Below, piece after piece: positions 1 through 5,543 of a stretch of DNA of 7,490 nucleotides. The position numbers and the translations under genes are program-made. The notes beneath the pieces are model-generated. The model did not search any database, had not been told where the DNA came from, and worked only from the letters and a program-made list of their open reading frames with translations. The DNA comes from Pseudolysobacter sp. (GTDB taxonomy: Bacteria > Pseudomonadota > Gammaproteobacteria > Xanthomonadales > Rhodanobacteraceae). The stretch covers positions 1 to 7,490 of the forward strand of contig JANXUW010000622.1 in assembly GCA_025351985.1 (NCBI GenBank), in the 5' to 3' direction. Each line of letters opens with the position of its first letter. Position 1 is the stretch's first letter.

Positions 1-38
1 GCGCAGAGAAGACGAAAAAGCAGGAGCTTCACGCCATG

Positions 39-54
39 GCGGCATAGCGGCATA
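39..54. repeat. 8-bp tandem duplication (GCGGCATA x2)
   Basis: Two exact adjacent copies of GCGGCATA lie at 39-46 and 47-54. No coding region can be supported at 1-79, and I see nothing else in that stretch. The repeat lies just beyond the truncated end of the integrase fragment, on the non-integrase side of the presumed junction. It may be no more than a local slippage product. Confidence 0.5.
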
Positions 55-79
55 ACGGGAAGATTGTGGAATTGTATAC

Positions 80-421
80 TTAACCCCGTTGCACTTCGTA
101 CTTGAACTCGCGCTCATCGGCACGCGTGACCTGCGCCTGATTGCGAATAGAAACGAACCAAGATTCAAGCGCGGTCGCAATGGCTTCCTCATCGAGATCG
201 GCAAGTGCGTCATCAAAGCTATTTTTTTCGAGCACTTCATCGGCGTGCTGATACAAGTCTTCAACATAGCGAAGCTTTGCTATTTGCGTAGATTCCGCCA
301 GATGGGCCAGCGAAACAATCTTCCACACATTTGCCCAATACCTCGGTAACACTGAATCAACGAGCGTTCCACCTCGGAGGTGAATGGGAACCAGCTGATT
401 ATTCAACAGTACGAAAGCCAT
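80..421 (-). pseudogene. N-terminal fragment of a tyrosine recombinase/integrase
   Basis: The 113-residue product resembles, from memory, the N-terminal arm and SAM-like DNA-binding region of large site-specific tyrosine recombinases. Features that suggest this are an early LRGGTLVDS segment, a helical LAESTQIAKLRYVEDLY segment and an ESWFVSIRNQ segment near residues 85-95. The whole catalytic domain with its Arg-His-Arg-Tyr residues is missing, since the frame ends at a TAA at 80-82. The last ten or so residues, after the VTRADE stretch, look unlike the family, so the gene was probably cut by a rearrangement near 105-115. The chosen start is the ATG at 421-419, just before AFVLLNNQLVP; an in-frame TTG at 436 is less likely. 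No strong ribosome binding site precedes it. It is probably a nonfunctional remnant of a mobile element. The family assignment rests on recalled resemblance and needs a profile search. Confidence 0.5.
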
Positions 422-439
422 ATCCAAATGCAACAAGCA

Positions 440-520
440 AGAGGTACCAGATAGTACAAAGTTGTTGCATGCCTAGGCCAGATATTTTGTGGCTGGCGCA
501 ACGGCGCTAAAGGTACCTCT
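440..520. repeat. 9-bp inverted repeat upstream of the integrase fragment
   Basis: AGAGGTACC at 440-448 is the exact reverse complement of GGTACCTCT at 512-520, with 63 bp between the arms. The repeat begins only about 20 bp upstream of the integrase fragment's ATG, where a recombinase-carried element could have an end or a regulatory site. The arms could equally be chance, since each contains the palindrome GGTACC. The rest of the 437-669 gap is relatively AT-rich around 520-565, and I see no gene in it. Confidence 0.3.
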
Positions 521-611
521 GACGACGCATATGTATATTATGTCAAATTACAGAAAATGTTTTATCTCTCGACGTACACGGGTTGACGGTGCGCGTAATC
601 AGCCAGAATGC

Positions 612-633
612 TGATCCACGGACAGCCGGATCA
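612..633. repeat. Small inverted repeat downstream of the esterase gene
   Basis: TGATCC at 612-617 pairs with GGATCA at 628-633 across a 10-nt loop. It lies about 40 bp beyond the stop codon of the minus-strand esterase, where a transcription terminator could sit. There is no run of U on either side in the transcript, so a classical Rho-independent terminator is not supported. It is recorded only as a possible RNA hairpin. Confidence 0.2.
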
Positions 634-669
634 ATGATCTTTTGACTTGGGTCCAAGGTCGCCGTATGC

Positions 670-2250
670 CTAGTGCGTACAGCGGAAACACTGCCGGATC
701 GTAACGTTTGGTGTCGACACACCGACAGCCCTTGAGCGTTTCGACACAGCGTGGTGCTCGCCTCTTACTCGACGTTTCCGGACCATCCATCCATCGGTCG
801 GATCGAAGCGAAGAAATTCGAAGTTCAGTTCGCCGCCTTTCTTGTGCAGGAATTCCAGGCGTACCGCATACACGCCGGCACGCAGCGGCACGATGAACGG
901 GCGATCAATCATTTTATCGGTGGCCGATAGATCCAGCAGCGTTTTTCCGTTGACGACGAGGCGCGCCTTGTCCGTCGTGCCGAGCACGAACAGGTAATAG
1001 CCGTCGGCGGGAATCGTGTAGTTGTGCTCGATTGAACCGGCGAATATCGGCTTGTCGATATGATTCATGTCGACGTCTTTCGTGCGCCCTCGCGCGAAAG
1101 GTTTGCCACGCAAACGCGGCCACGCCGAGCCTTCGAAATAGGCATAAGAAAACACGCGTGGCTCGTCGGTTTTGCCGTTCTTGTCTGGCGCAATCGCATC
1201 GCCGAAGCTCAGGTGCAGTGGAATATCCTGATCGAACTCGCCGCGTGACGATATCGATCTAAGGCGCAGTCGCGTCGGATCGGCACTCGCCATCAGGCGA
1301 GTCATTTTCGGCGACGCGCGACCCGGTTCGGAGCCATCTTCGGTGTAGCGAATATCAAAACGATCTGTGTCGACCTGGAGCGGCACGGGCCAACCCTTTG
1401 CGACAATCCCGAACGGCGTATCTACGCCAACGCCATGCTCGGCGAAACCGGCAAACAGGAAACGCAAGGCGTCGTATGTCGCTTTGAATTTCAGCGAATC
1501 GTGACTTTCGTTCGGATACTGCATCACCTTCCACGCTAGCTGCTCCGGCGCGTGCTGCTCGAATGCCTGCTGGACCCGGTCGACGGCCATGTCGCTCCAC
1601 GCTTGCCCGCCGCGCCCGGCGACAAAAATCGCCGTGCCTTTCGTTGGTACCGCCGACAATTTGTCGGCGAGTTGCTGCACGGCCTTGTGGTCGTCCCACC
1701 ACATTGCCGGATCAAGAATGATGTAGCCACCAAATGCCGAAGGGTCGGTCGCCAGCACATAGTTGAGGAACAGCCCGCCATAGGAATGACCGTGAACCAG
1801 GTTGATGTGGTTGGTCGGATAGTGTTGGTCTACGTACGGCACCAGTTCCGTCTTCAAAAAACTGAGGAACTCTGCCGCGCCGCCGGAGCGCGCCTGGCCT
1901 GCAACCGCGGTGGGGGTGAGATCGTGATCGCGGCTGTCAACGTGGTTCTCATCGAAATGGTTCGGAACACCGATCACGATGATCGGCGGCAGGTAACCGA
2001 CGTTGTGCAGGAAGTCGACCGTCTGCGCCACGACCTTCGCGTCCCAGTTGCCATCGAGCACGTACAGTGTCTCGTAGCGCTGCGCCGGACTCTTTTCCGA
2101 CTCCTGCGGCAGGTATACATCGATGCCGCGTTGCTGATGCAGCACCACGGAATCGAAATCCACGTGCTTGGGTGGCAACATTTCGGCGGAAGCCAACGAC
2201 GCCAACAGAACGAGCGATCCTGGGGCGTAGCGCAACAAAGTTTTCGACAC
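670..2250 (-). CDS. Exported esterase (esterase-D-like alpha/beta hydrolase) with chitobiase-C-like and PA14-like modules
   Basis: The 526-residue product starts with an export signal (residues 1-22, hydrophobic core LVLLASLA, likely cut after ASA). Residues about 27-270 form a putative-esterase domain of the esterase D/IroE type. The nucleophile elbow is GHSYGG with Ser156, and His250 in NESHDS is the likely catalytic histidine. Residues about 280-350 contain RYTEDGSEP, the hallmark of chitobiase/hexosaminidase C-terminal modules. Residues about 366-485 look like a PA14/GLEYA-type ligand-binding domain (YFEGSAWPRL, then ADGYYLFVL and LVVNGK). The family would act on ester bonds outside the cytoplasm, perhaps on carbohydrate-bound acyl groups; the substrate is unknown. 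The start is GTG, chosen because an in-frame TAA lies upstream, no other usable start intervenes, and GAGGGG sits 9 nt before it. The final 38 residues are strongly basic and look foreign; they begin at a 4-bp tandem repeat described separately. Confidence 0.85.
   Translation of the reverse strand: MSKTLLRYAPGSLVLLASLASAEMLPPKHVDFDSVVLHQQRGIDVYLPQESEKSPAQRYETLYVLDGNWDAKVVAQTVDFLHNVGYLPPIIVIGVPNHFDENHVDSRDHDLTPTAVAGQARSGGAAEFLSFLKTELVPYVDQHYPTNHINLVHGHSYGGLFLNYVLATDPSAFGGYIILDPAMWWDDHKAVQQLADKLSAVPTKGTAIFVAGRGGQAWSDMAVDRVQQAFEQHAPEQLAWKVMQYPNESHDSLKFKATYDALRFLFAGFAEHGVGVDTPFGIVAKGWPVPLQVDTDRFDIRYTEDGSEPGRASPKMTRLMASADPTRLRLRSISSRGEFDQDIPLHLSFGDAIAPDKNGKTDEPRVFSYAYFEGSAWPRLRGKPFARGRTKDVDMNHIDKPIFAGSIEHNYTIPADGYYLFVLGTTDKARLVVNGKTLLDLSATDKMIDRPFIVPLRAGVYAVRLEFLHKKGGELNFEFLRFDPTDGWMVRKRRVRGEHHAVSKRSRAVGVSTPNVTIRQCFRCTH
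783..794. repeat. (CCAT)3 tandem repeat setting the esterase C-terminal frame
   Basis: Three exact CCAT units occur on the plus strand, read as ATGG x3 in the gene, at codons 486-490 of the esterase. With three units the frame runs on through 36 more codons of basic, unfamiliar sequence to a TAG at 670-672. With two units the reading would be TDGWSGNVE followed by a TAA at 765-767, giving a 493-residue protein that ends right after the PA14-like module. The repeat is therefore a plausible slippage site. Whether it varies in the population cannot be seen here. Confidence 0.6.
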
Positions 2251-2259
2251 GAAAAATTT

Positions 2260-2265
2260 CCCCTC
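2260..2265 (-). promoter_or_regulatory. Ribosome binding site of the esterase (GAGGGG)
   Basis: In the minus-strand reading, GAGGGG ends 9 nt before the GTG start at 2250. This purine-rich Shine-Dalgarno-like sequence decides in favour of the GTG start, because no ATG lies between it and the upstream in-frame TAA. I found no convincing -35/-10 promoter pair upstream. Confidence 0.6.
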
Positions 2266-2392
2266 AAGCGCAAAAGTGCAAACGTTCTGATGCTGCGCGC
2301 GGTGAAATAGTTTAAGAACTTATCCGCAAATTGCATCGATCGTGGTTGTACTTTTTGAAAGCGATAATGGCAACGAAAAGCACGAGTGCAAG

Positions 2393-2411
2393 AAAGCTGC
2401 GATCGAGCTTT
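2393..2411 (-). terminator. Possible weak terminator hairpin after the kinase gene
   Basis: AAAGCT at 2393-2398 and AGCTTT at 2406-2411 form a 6-bp stem with a 7-nt loop. It lies about 100 bp downstream of the kinase stop codon, within the 262-bp gap between the kinase and the esterase. In the minus-strand transcript the stem is followed by only a short pyrimidine stretch, so termination would be weak at best. The rest of this gap holds no gene I can support. Confidence 0.25.
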
Positions 2412-2512
2412 TCACAGCGCATCAAGAGTTTGCGAAACCGCACGACTGCAGCGCGTTACCCGCCCCGCTCTGCGTCATTCCGTACTTGTCAGGCACAGAT
2501 CAGAAGCCAAAA

Positions 2513-4600
2513 TCACTCGTTCATGCTGCGTACGACGCGCAAGCCGATCGTGGTGTAACCGATATTCGCAGCGCTATGGCCGCGACGTTCGAGGTTGGAA
2601 TCGCCCGGACCATCGCGCCACGACAATCCGCGAAACCAGACATCGCTGCAGTCCGTATTTGCACAATCGCCCATCCATACGCTGACATTGCCAGAGAGAT
2701 CGAGAATGCCAGGCGGCGATGGCGGAAAACTGCCGACTGGCGAGGTGTAGGCGAATCCATCGTTGCAATCGAAATGCCTACCCATTCCGCCGCGCGTACG
2801 ATCGCTCACGTTGCCGGATGAACACGCATCGGTTGCGGTGACTTGGCGTGCCACATGCAACCATTCCTGTTGCGTCGGCAAGCGATAATTCTGGCCGGTT
2901 TTTTGCGATAACCAGCGCGCATACGCCAACGCATCTCGCCAGCTCACGCACACCGCCGGATGGTTGTCTTCCTGCGCAAATCCCGGTTCACGCCACGACA
3001 GATCACGCAAGCGCGATACCAGCGATAACGGCGCGCGACATTCGCTCGCGGTACGCCCCGAGGTGCGCATGAATTCCGCATATTCGCCGCGGGTTACGTC
3101 CGTGGTGGCGATCGCGAACGCCGGCAATGCCGGTTGTTGATTCGCCGCCTCGGCCCGATCTTTTGGTACATACACCAGCTCGGGACCTGCCGGATCACGT
3201 AGTCGCTCACCCGCTTGCATTTGGGGTTTTTTTGCGACTGAATTTGCGCTGCGAGAATTCGCGGCGGTGTTTCGACGTGTCGCCGCCTTTTGTGTGGCTG
3301 CGGTATCGCGAACCGGCTGCATGGCGAGCCCCGAATCCGTATTCGTCGCGCGATCTGATGCGACGTTGCCATCGAACAGCAGAATGTTTTGCGCCAGCGT
3401 GATCTTGAATATCTTTTGCAATGCGGCGGTGGCTTCCCGGTTTGCGGGATAAGTTCTTAGCACTGACAGATAACGCTCCGCAGCGTTCTCGCCATCCGGT
3501 GCGATCACCTGCCCTCGCTCCATCAGCTTCTGGCCTTCGATGAGCAGTCGATCGACCTGCGGATTGTTCGTCGCGACGCTAGCACCTGTCGAGGCATCGG
3601 CATGATTCTGTGCTGCAGCAACTTGCGGGGTGGACGAAATTTTCGTGTTCCGCGGCAACCATTTCCATCCCGCTACACTCAGCAACATGATCAATACCAC
3701 TGCACCGAGCGCAAGCAAATAACGCGGCGATATCGCTGCAGAAAGTCTGGCGACAGAACGGCTCCAGACCGTGCTCAAACCCGAGGCCAGGCGGTCATCC
3801 ATGTCATCCAGCGCGGCGAGCAACTGTTCTGCATTTTGATAACGCGACTCAGGATTCTTTGCCAACGTCTTGTCGATGATGGATTGCCAATGCCGCCGCT
3901 CGGGCGGTAGGCGACGCACCGGCTCGTTCAGATGCGCAAGCGCCATCGACAGCGAATCGGGGCGATGAAACGGCTTCTCACCGGTCAGCATTTCGTAACA
4001 CAGCACACCGAGGCTATACAGGTCGGAACGTCCGTCGAGCTGCCGCCCCATCGCCTGCTCGGGGCTCATGTAACCGGAAGATCCGAGTGTGGCGCCTTCG
4101 CGGGTCAGTCGATCCGGACTACTGGTGCTGAAGGCGATGCCGAAATCCGCCAGCAGCGGCCGTTTGAGCGCATCGAACAACACGTTTTCCGGCTTCACGT
4201 CACGGTGCACGATACCTTGCGTGTGCGCGTAACCCAGCGCGCTGGCGAGCGCTCGCATGACATCTATGATGCGGTTTTCATCCGGGCCGATTCCCTGCCC
4301 GCGCAGATCGCCGTTCGGCAGATACGGCATCGTGTAGAACAGCTGACCGTCGTTATCGCGCCCGACATCGTAGATGCTGACGATATGCGGGTGATCCAGC
4401 CGCGCGATGGTGCGTGCTTCCTGCTCGAAACGCGCCGACATTTTCTCGCCGGGAATTTGTTCGCTGCTCAGAATCTTGATCGCGACCGGGCGTTTCAACG
4501 AATCCTGCAACGCAAGGTACACGCTGGCCATGCCGCCACGGCCGATGCGTCGAACAAAACGATAACCCGGAATTTCGAAGGGTGAACGGAGCAGTGTCAT
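2513..4600 (-). CDS. Transmembrane Ser/Thr protein kinase with extracytoplasmic SUMF1/FGE-like domain
   Basis: This is a Hanks-type kinase of 695 residues, counted from the ATG at 4600. An in-frame TTG two codons earlier is an alternative start, and neither has a clear ribosome binding site. The kinase domain (about 12-265) appears complete: glycine loop IGRGGMASVY (19-28), VAIK lysine 42, helix-C Glu61, catalytic HRDVKPEN with Asp134, DFG at 152-154, and GYMSPEQ with the SPE triplet at 179-181. The Arg before the catalytic Asp makes it an RD kinase, usually activated by autophosphorylation in the activation loop. One membrane helix follows (about 295-312), so the C-terminal part should be periplasmic. 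Residues about 347-398 resemble a single TPR-like helical hairpin, and a low-complexity linker follows to about 466. Residues about 470-693 form a formylglycine-generating-enzyme/SUMF1-type domain (YRLPTQQEW, DLSGNVSVW, GLRVVR). Its last 40 residues contain no cysteine, so the copper-binding cysteine pair of true FGE is absent and a ligand-binding role is more likely. Substrates are unknown. Confidence 0.9.
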   Translation of the reverse strand: MTLLRSPFEIPGYRFVRRIGRGGMASVYLALQDSLKRPVAIKILSSEQIPGEKMSARFEQEARTIARLDHPHIVSIYDVGRDNDGQLFYTMPYLPNGDLRGQGIGPDENRIIDVMRALASALGYAHTQGIVHRDVKPENVLFDALKRPLLADFGIAFSTSSPDRLTREGATLGSSGYMSPEQAMGRQLDGRSDLYSLGVLCYEMLTGEKPFHRPDSLSMALAHLNEPVRRLPPERRHWQSIIDKTLAKNPESRYQNAEQLLAALDDMDDRLASGLSTVWSRSVARLSAAISPRYLLALGAVVLIMLLSVAGWKWLPRNTKISSTPQVAAAQNHADASTGASVATNNPQVDRLLIEGQKLMERGQVIAPDGENAAERYLSVLRTYPANREATAALQKIFKITLAQNILLFDGNVASDRATNTDSGLAMQPVRDTAATQKAATRRNTAANSRSANSVAKKPQMQAGERLRDPAGPELVYVPKDRAEAANQQPALPAFAIATTDVTRGEYAEFMRTSGRTASECRAPLSLVSRLRDLSWREPGFAQEDNHPAVCVSWRDALAYARWLSQKTGQNYRLPTQQEWLHVARQVTATDACSSGNVSDRTRGGMGRHFDCNDGFAYTSPVGSFPPSPPGILDLSGNVSVWMGDCANTDCSDVWFRGLSWRDGPGDSNLERRGHSAANIGYTTIGLRVVRSMNE

Positions 4601-4659
4601 GAGCAATGGATTGCGGGAGTTGCCAGCAGTTTAACCGACGCGGCAACGACATATGCGAA

Positions 4660-4695
4660 CGGGATGTGATCGGTAGCCGTACCGATCACGTCCCG
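4660..4695. repeat. 16-bp-stem inverted repeat upstream of the kinase
   Basis: The arms 4660-4675 and 4680-4695 are reverse complements over 16 positions, apart from one T/G pair (4665 with 4690), around the 4-nt loop GCCG. The innermost ten pairs, GTGATCGGTA against TACCGATCAC, are perfect. As plus-strand RNA the odd pair is a wobble, so the stem is unbroken. The repeat lies 60 bp before the kinase ATG and 121 bp past the stop of the lipase remnant. No U-run follows on either strand, which argues against a standard terminator. It could be an operator for a dimeric regulator, a REP-like element, or an RNA hairpin in the kinase leader. Otherwise the 4601-4815 gap holds nothing I recognise. Confidence 0.75.
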
Positions 4696-4815
4696 CTCGG
4701 CCCGCAAAAGACGGGGTGGCCGGCAAATTTTCCATCCGTCAGTCCGAACCCCATCTCATCTGGCAAGGCCTGTCGTGTCCTCGCCGGATATGGCGATGCG
4801 ACCATCGGTGGCCGC

Positions 4816-5127
4816 TTATCTTACCGGACTATAGGAATAACCGGCGGCGCAGGCGGTATCGCCACACGCAGTTGTCAGCATATTAACGATGATGGTTCCG
4901 CTATTATTACGCGAAAGGCAGGAATCCAGTCCGTGCAGGCCGCCGGCGATATTGACGAAACGCCGCACATTGCCCCAGTCGCTGTAGTAGTCCAGCGCCG
5001 CCATCGACATGCTTACACCCATCGAATGCGTTACCAGATCGACCTTGCCTGCCCGGTGTAGAGATTCACTGCCTTGAAATGCCCCGAATCGGCGCGACAG
5101 GATCATGCTTGAGCAACGCAAGATCAT
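4816..5127 (-). pseudogene. Remnant of a secreted lipase/alpha-beta hydrolase
   Basis: The 103-residue frame contains an unmistakable hydrolase core: GKVDLVTHSMGVS, with the nucleophile elbow THSMG at Ser35, followed by a helix and RRFVNIAGGLHGLDSC, a strand typical of triacylglycerol-lipase-like enzymes. About 100 residues expected before the elbow (secretion signal, oxyanion-hole region) are absent; only about 25 unfamiliar residues precede it. After the elbow region the frame passes directly into SGTIIVNMLTTACGDTACAAGY, which I recall as resembling the extreme C-terminus of related lipases. If so, the catalytic Asp/His region in between has been deleted. It starts only about 40 bp past the GH92 stop codon, with no ribosome binding site. 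It is probably inactive, and the internal-deletion reading needs alignment. Confidence 0.6.
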
Positions 5128-5144
5128 GCTGAATCATGCGTTGC
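5113..5144. repeat. 8-bp inverted repeat after the GH92 gene
   Basis: GCAACGCA at 5113-5120 is the reverse complement of TGCGTTGC at 5137-5144, with a 16-nt loop. The loop holds one copy of GATCATGCT, which also occurs at 5101-5109. It lies 25 bp beyond the GH92 stop in the minus-strand transcript, where a terminator would be expected, but no U-tract follows. The hairpin overlaps the first codons of the lipase remnant. Confidence 0.3.
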
Positions 5145-5168
5145 CTCGGCTCGGGTTCGCTGCCAGGC

Positions 5169-5543
5169 TCAGCGCGTGCTCATCGAATACGGCCGCTGAT
5201 TATTGCCGGTTGCCCAGGTCTTGTTCGGCAAAGCCTGCATGCTGAAGTGCAGCTCGCCGCCAGCCATGATCTCTTCATGCCGGATCACGCTGCGCAGTAG
5301 CGGTTTGCCGTTCAATGTCACCGCGCCGATGTAGGGATGCGTTTCATCCAACCCATCCGCGCTGATCGCAAAATGCTTGCCGTTCGGCAGATTCAGTATC
5401 ACGCGATCGACGAATGGCCGGCCGATCACATACTCATTGCTGGCCGGCGCGACCGGATAAAAACCCATCGCGGTGAACACGAACCAAGCCGACATCTGGC
5501 CGAGGTCGTCATTGCCGGCAAGCCCATCGGTGCGCGGTGCGTA
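5169..5543 (-). pseudogene. Detached C-terminal part of the GH92 alpha-mannosidase (out of frame)
   Basis: This frame encodes the last 122 residues of the GH92 enzyme, starting at PRTDGLAGNDDLGQMSAW and ending at a TGA at 5169-5171. The GN-D-D-x-GQMSAW block is the conserved signature near the family's C-terminus, a region that contributes acidic active-site residues and part of the catalytic cup. It is followed by GFYPVAPASNEYVIG and a beta-rich end that includes LNGKPL. It has no start or ribosome binding site of its own and is cut off from the main frame only by the 7-bp tandem repeat at 5538-5558. Removing one repeat unit joins it perfectly to the upstream frame. It is therefore part of the same gene, not a separate one. 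Confidence 0.85.

Noticed and set aside
599..790. 63-codon minus-strand frame overlapping the esterase end
   Set aside because: It is the third reading frame across the (CCAT)3 repeat, with composition like the foreign tail. It matches no family I know.
1552..2310. 252-codon open frame on the plus strand opposite the esterase
   Set aside because: It lies wholly antisense to a well-supported enzyme, its product has no recognisable motif, and long antisense frames are common in GC-rich genes.
3932..4585. 217-codon open frame on the plus strand opposite the kinase domain
   Set aside because: It mirrors the kinase codons and has no family resemblance, so it is a shadow frame.
2513..4600. The SUMF1/FGE-like domain as a variable target of a diversity-generating retroelement
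   Set aside because: FGE-like folds can be such targets, but the window has no reverse transcriptase and I saw no template-like duplicate of the domain's 3' end.
5101..5130. Direct repeat GATCATGCT (5101-5109 and 5122-5130)
   Set aside because: Only two 9-bp copies are present, with a partial third nearby. It is too short to call an iteron or regulatory array.
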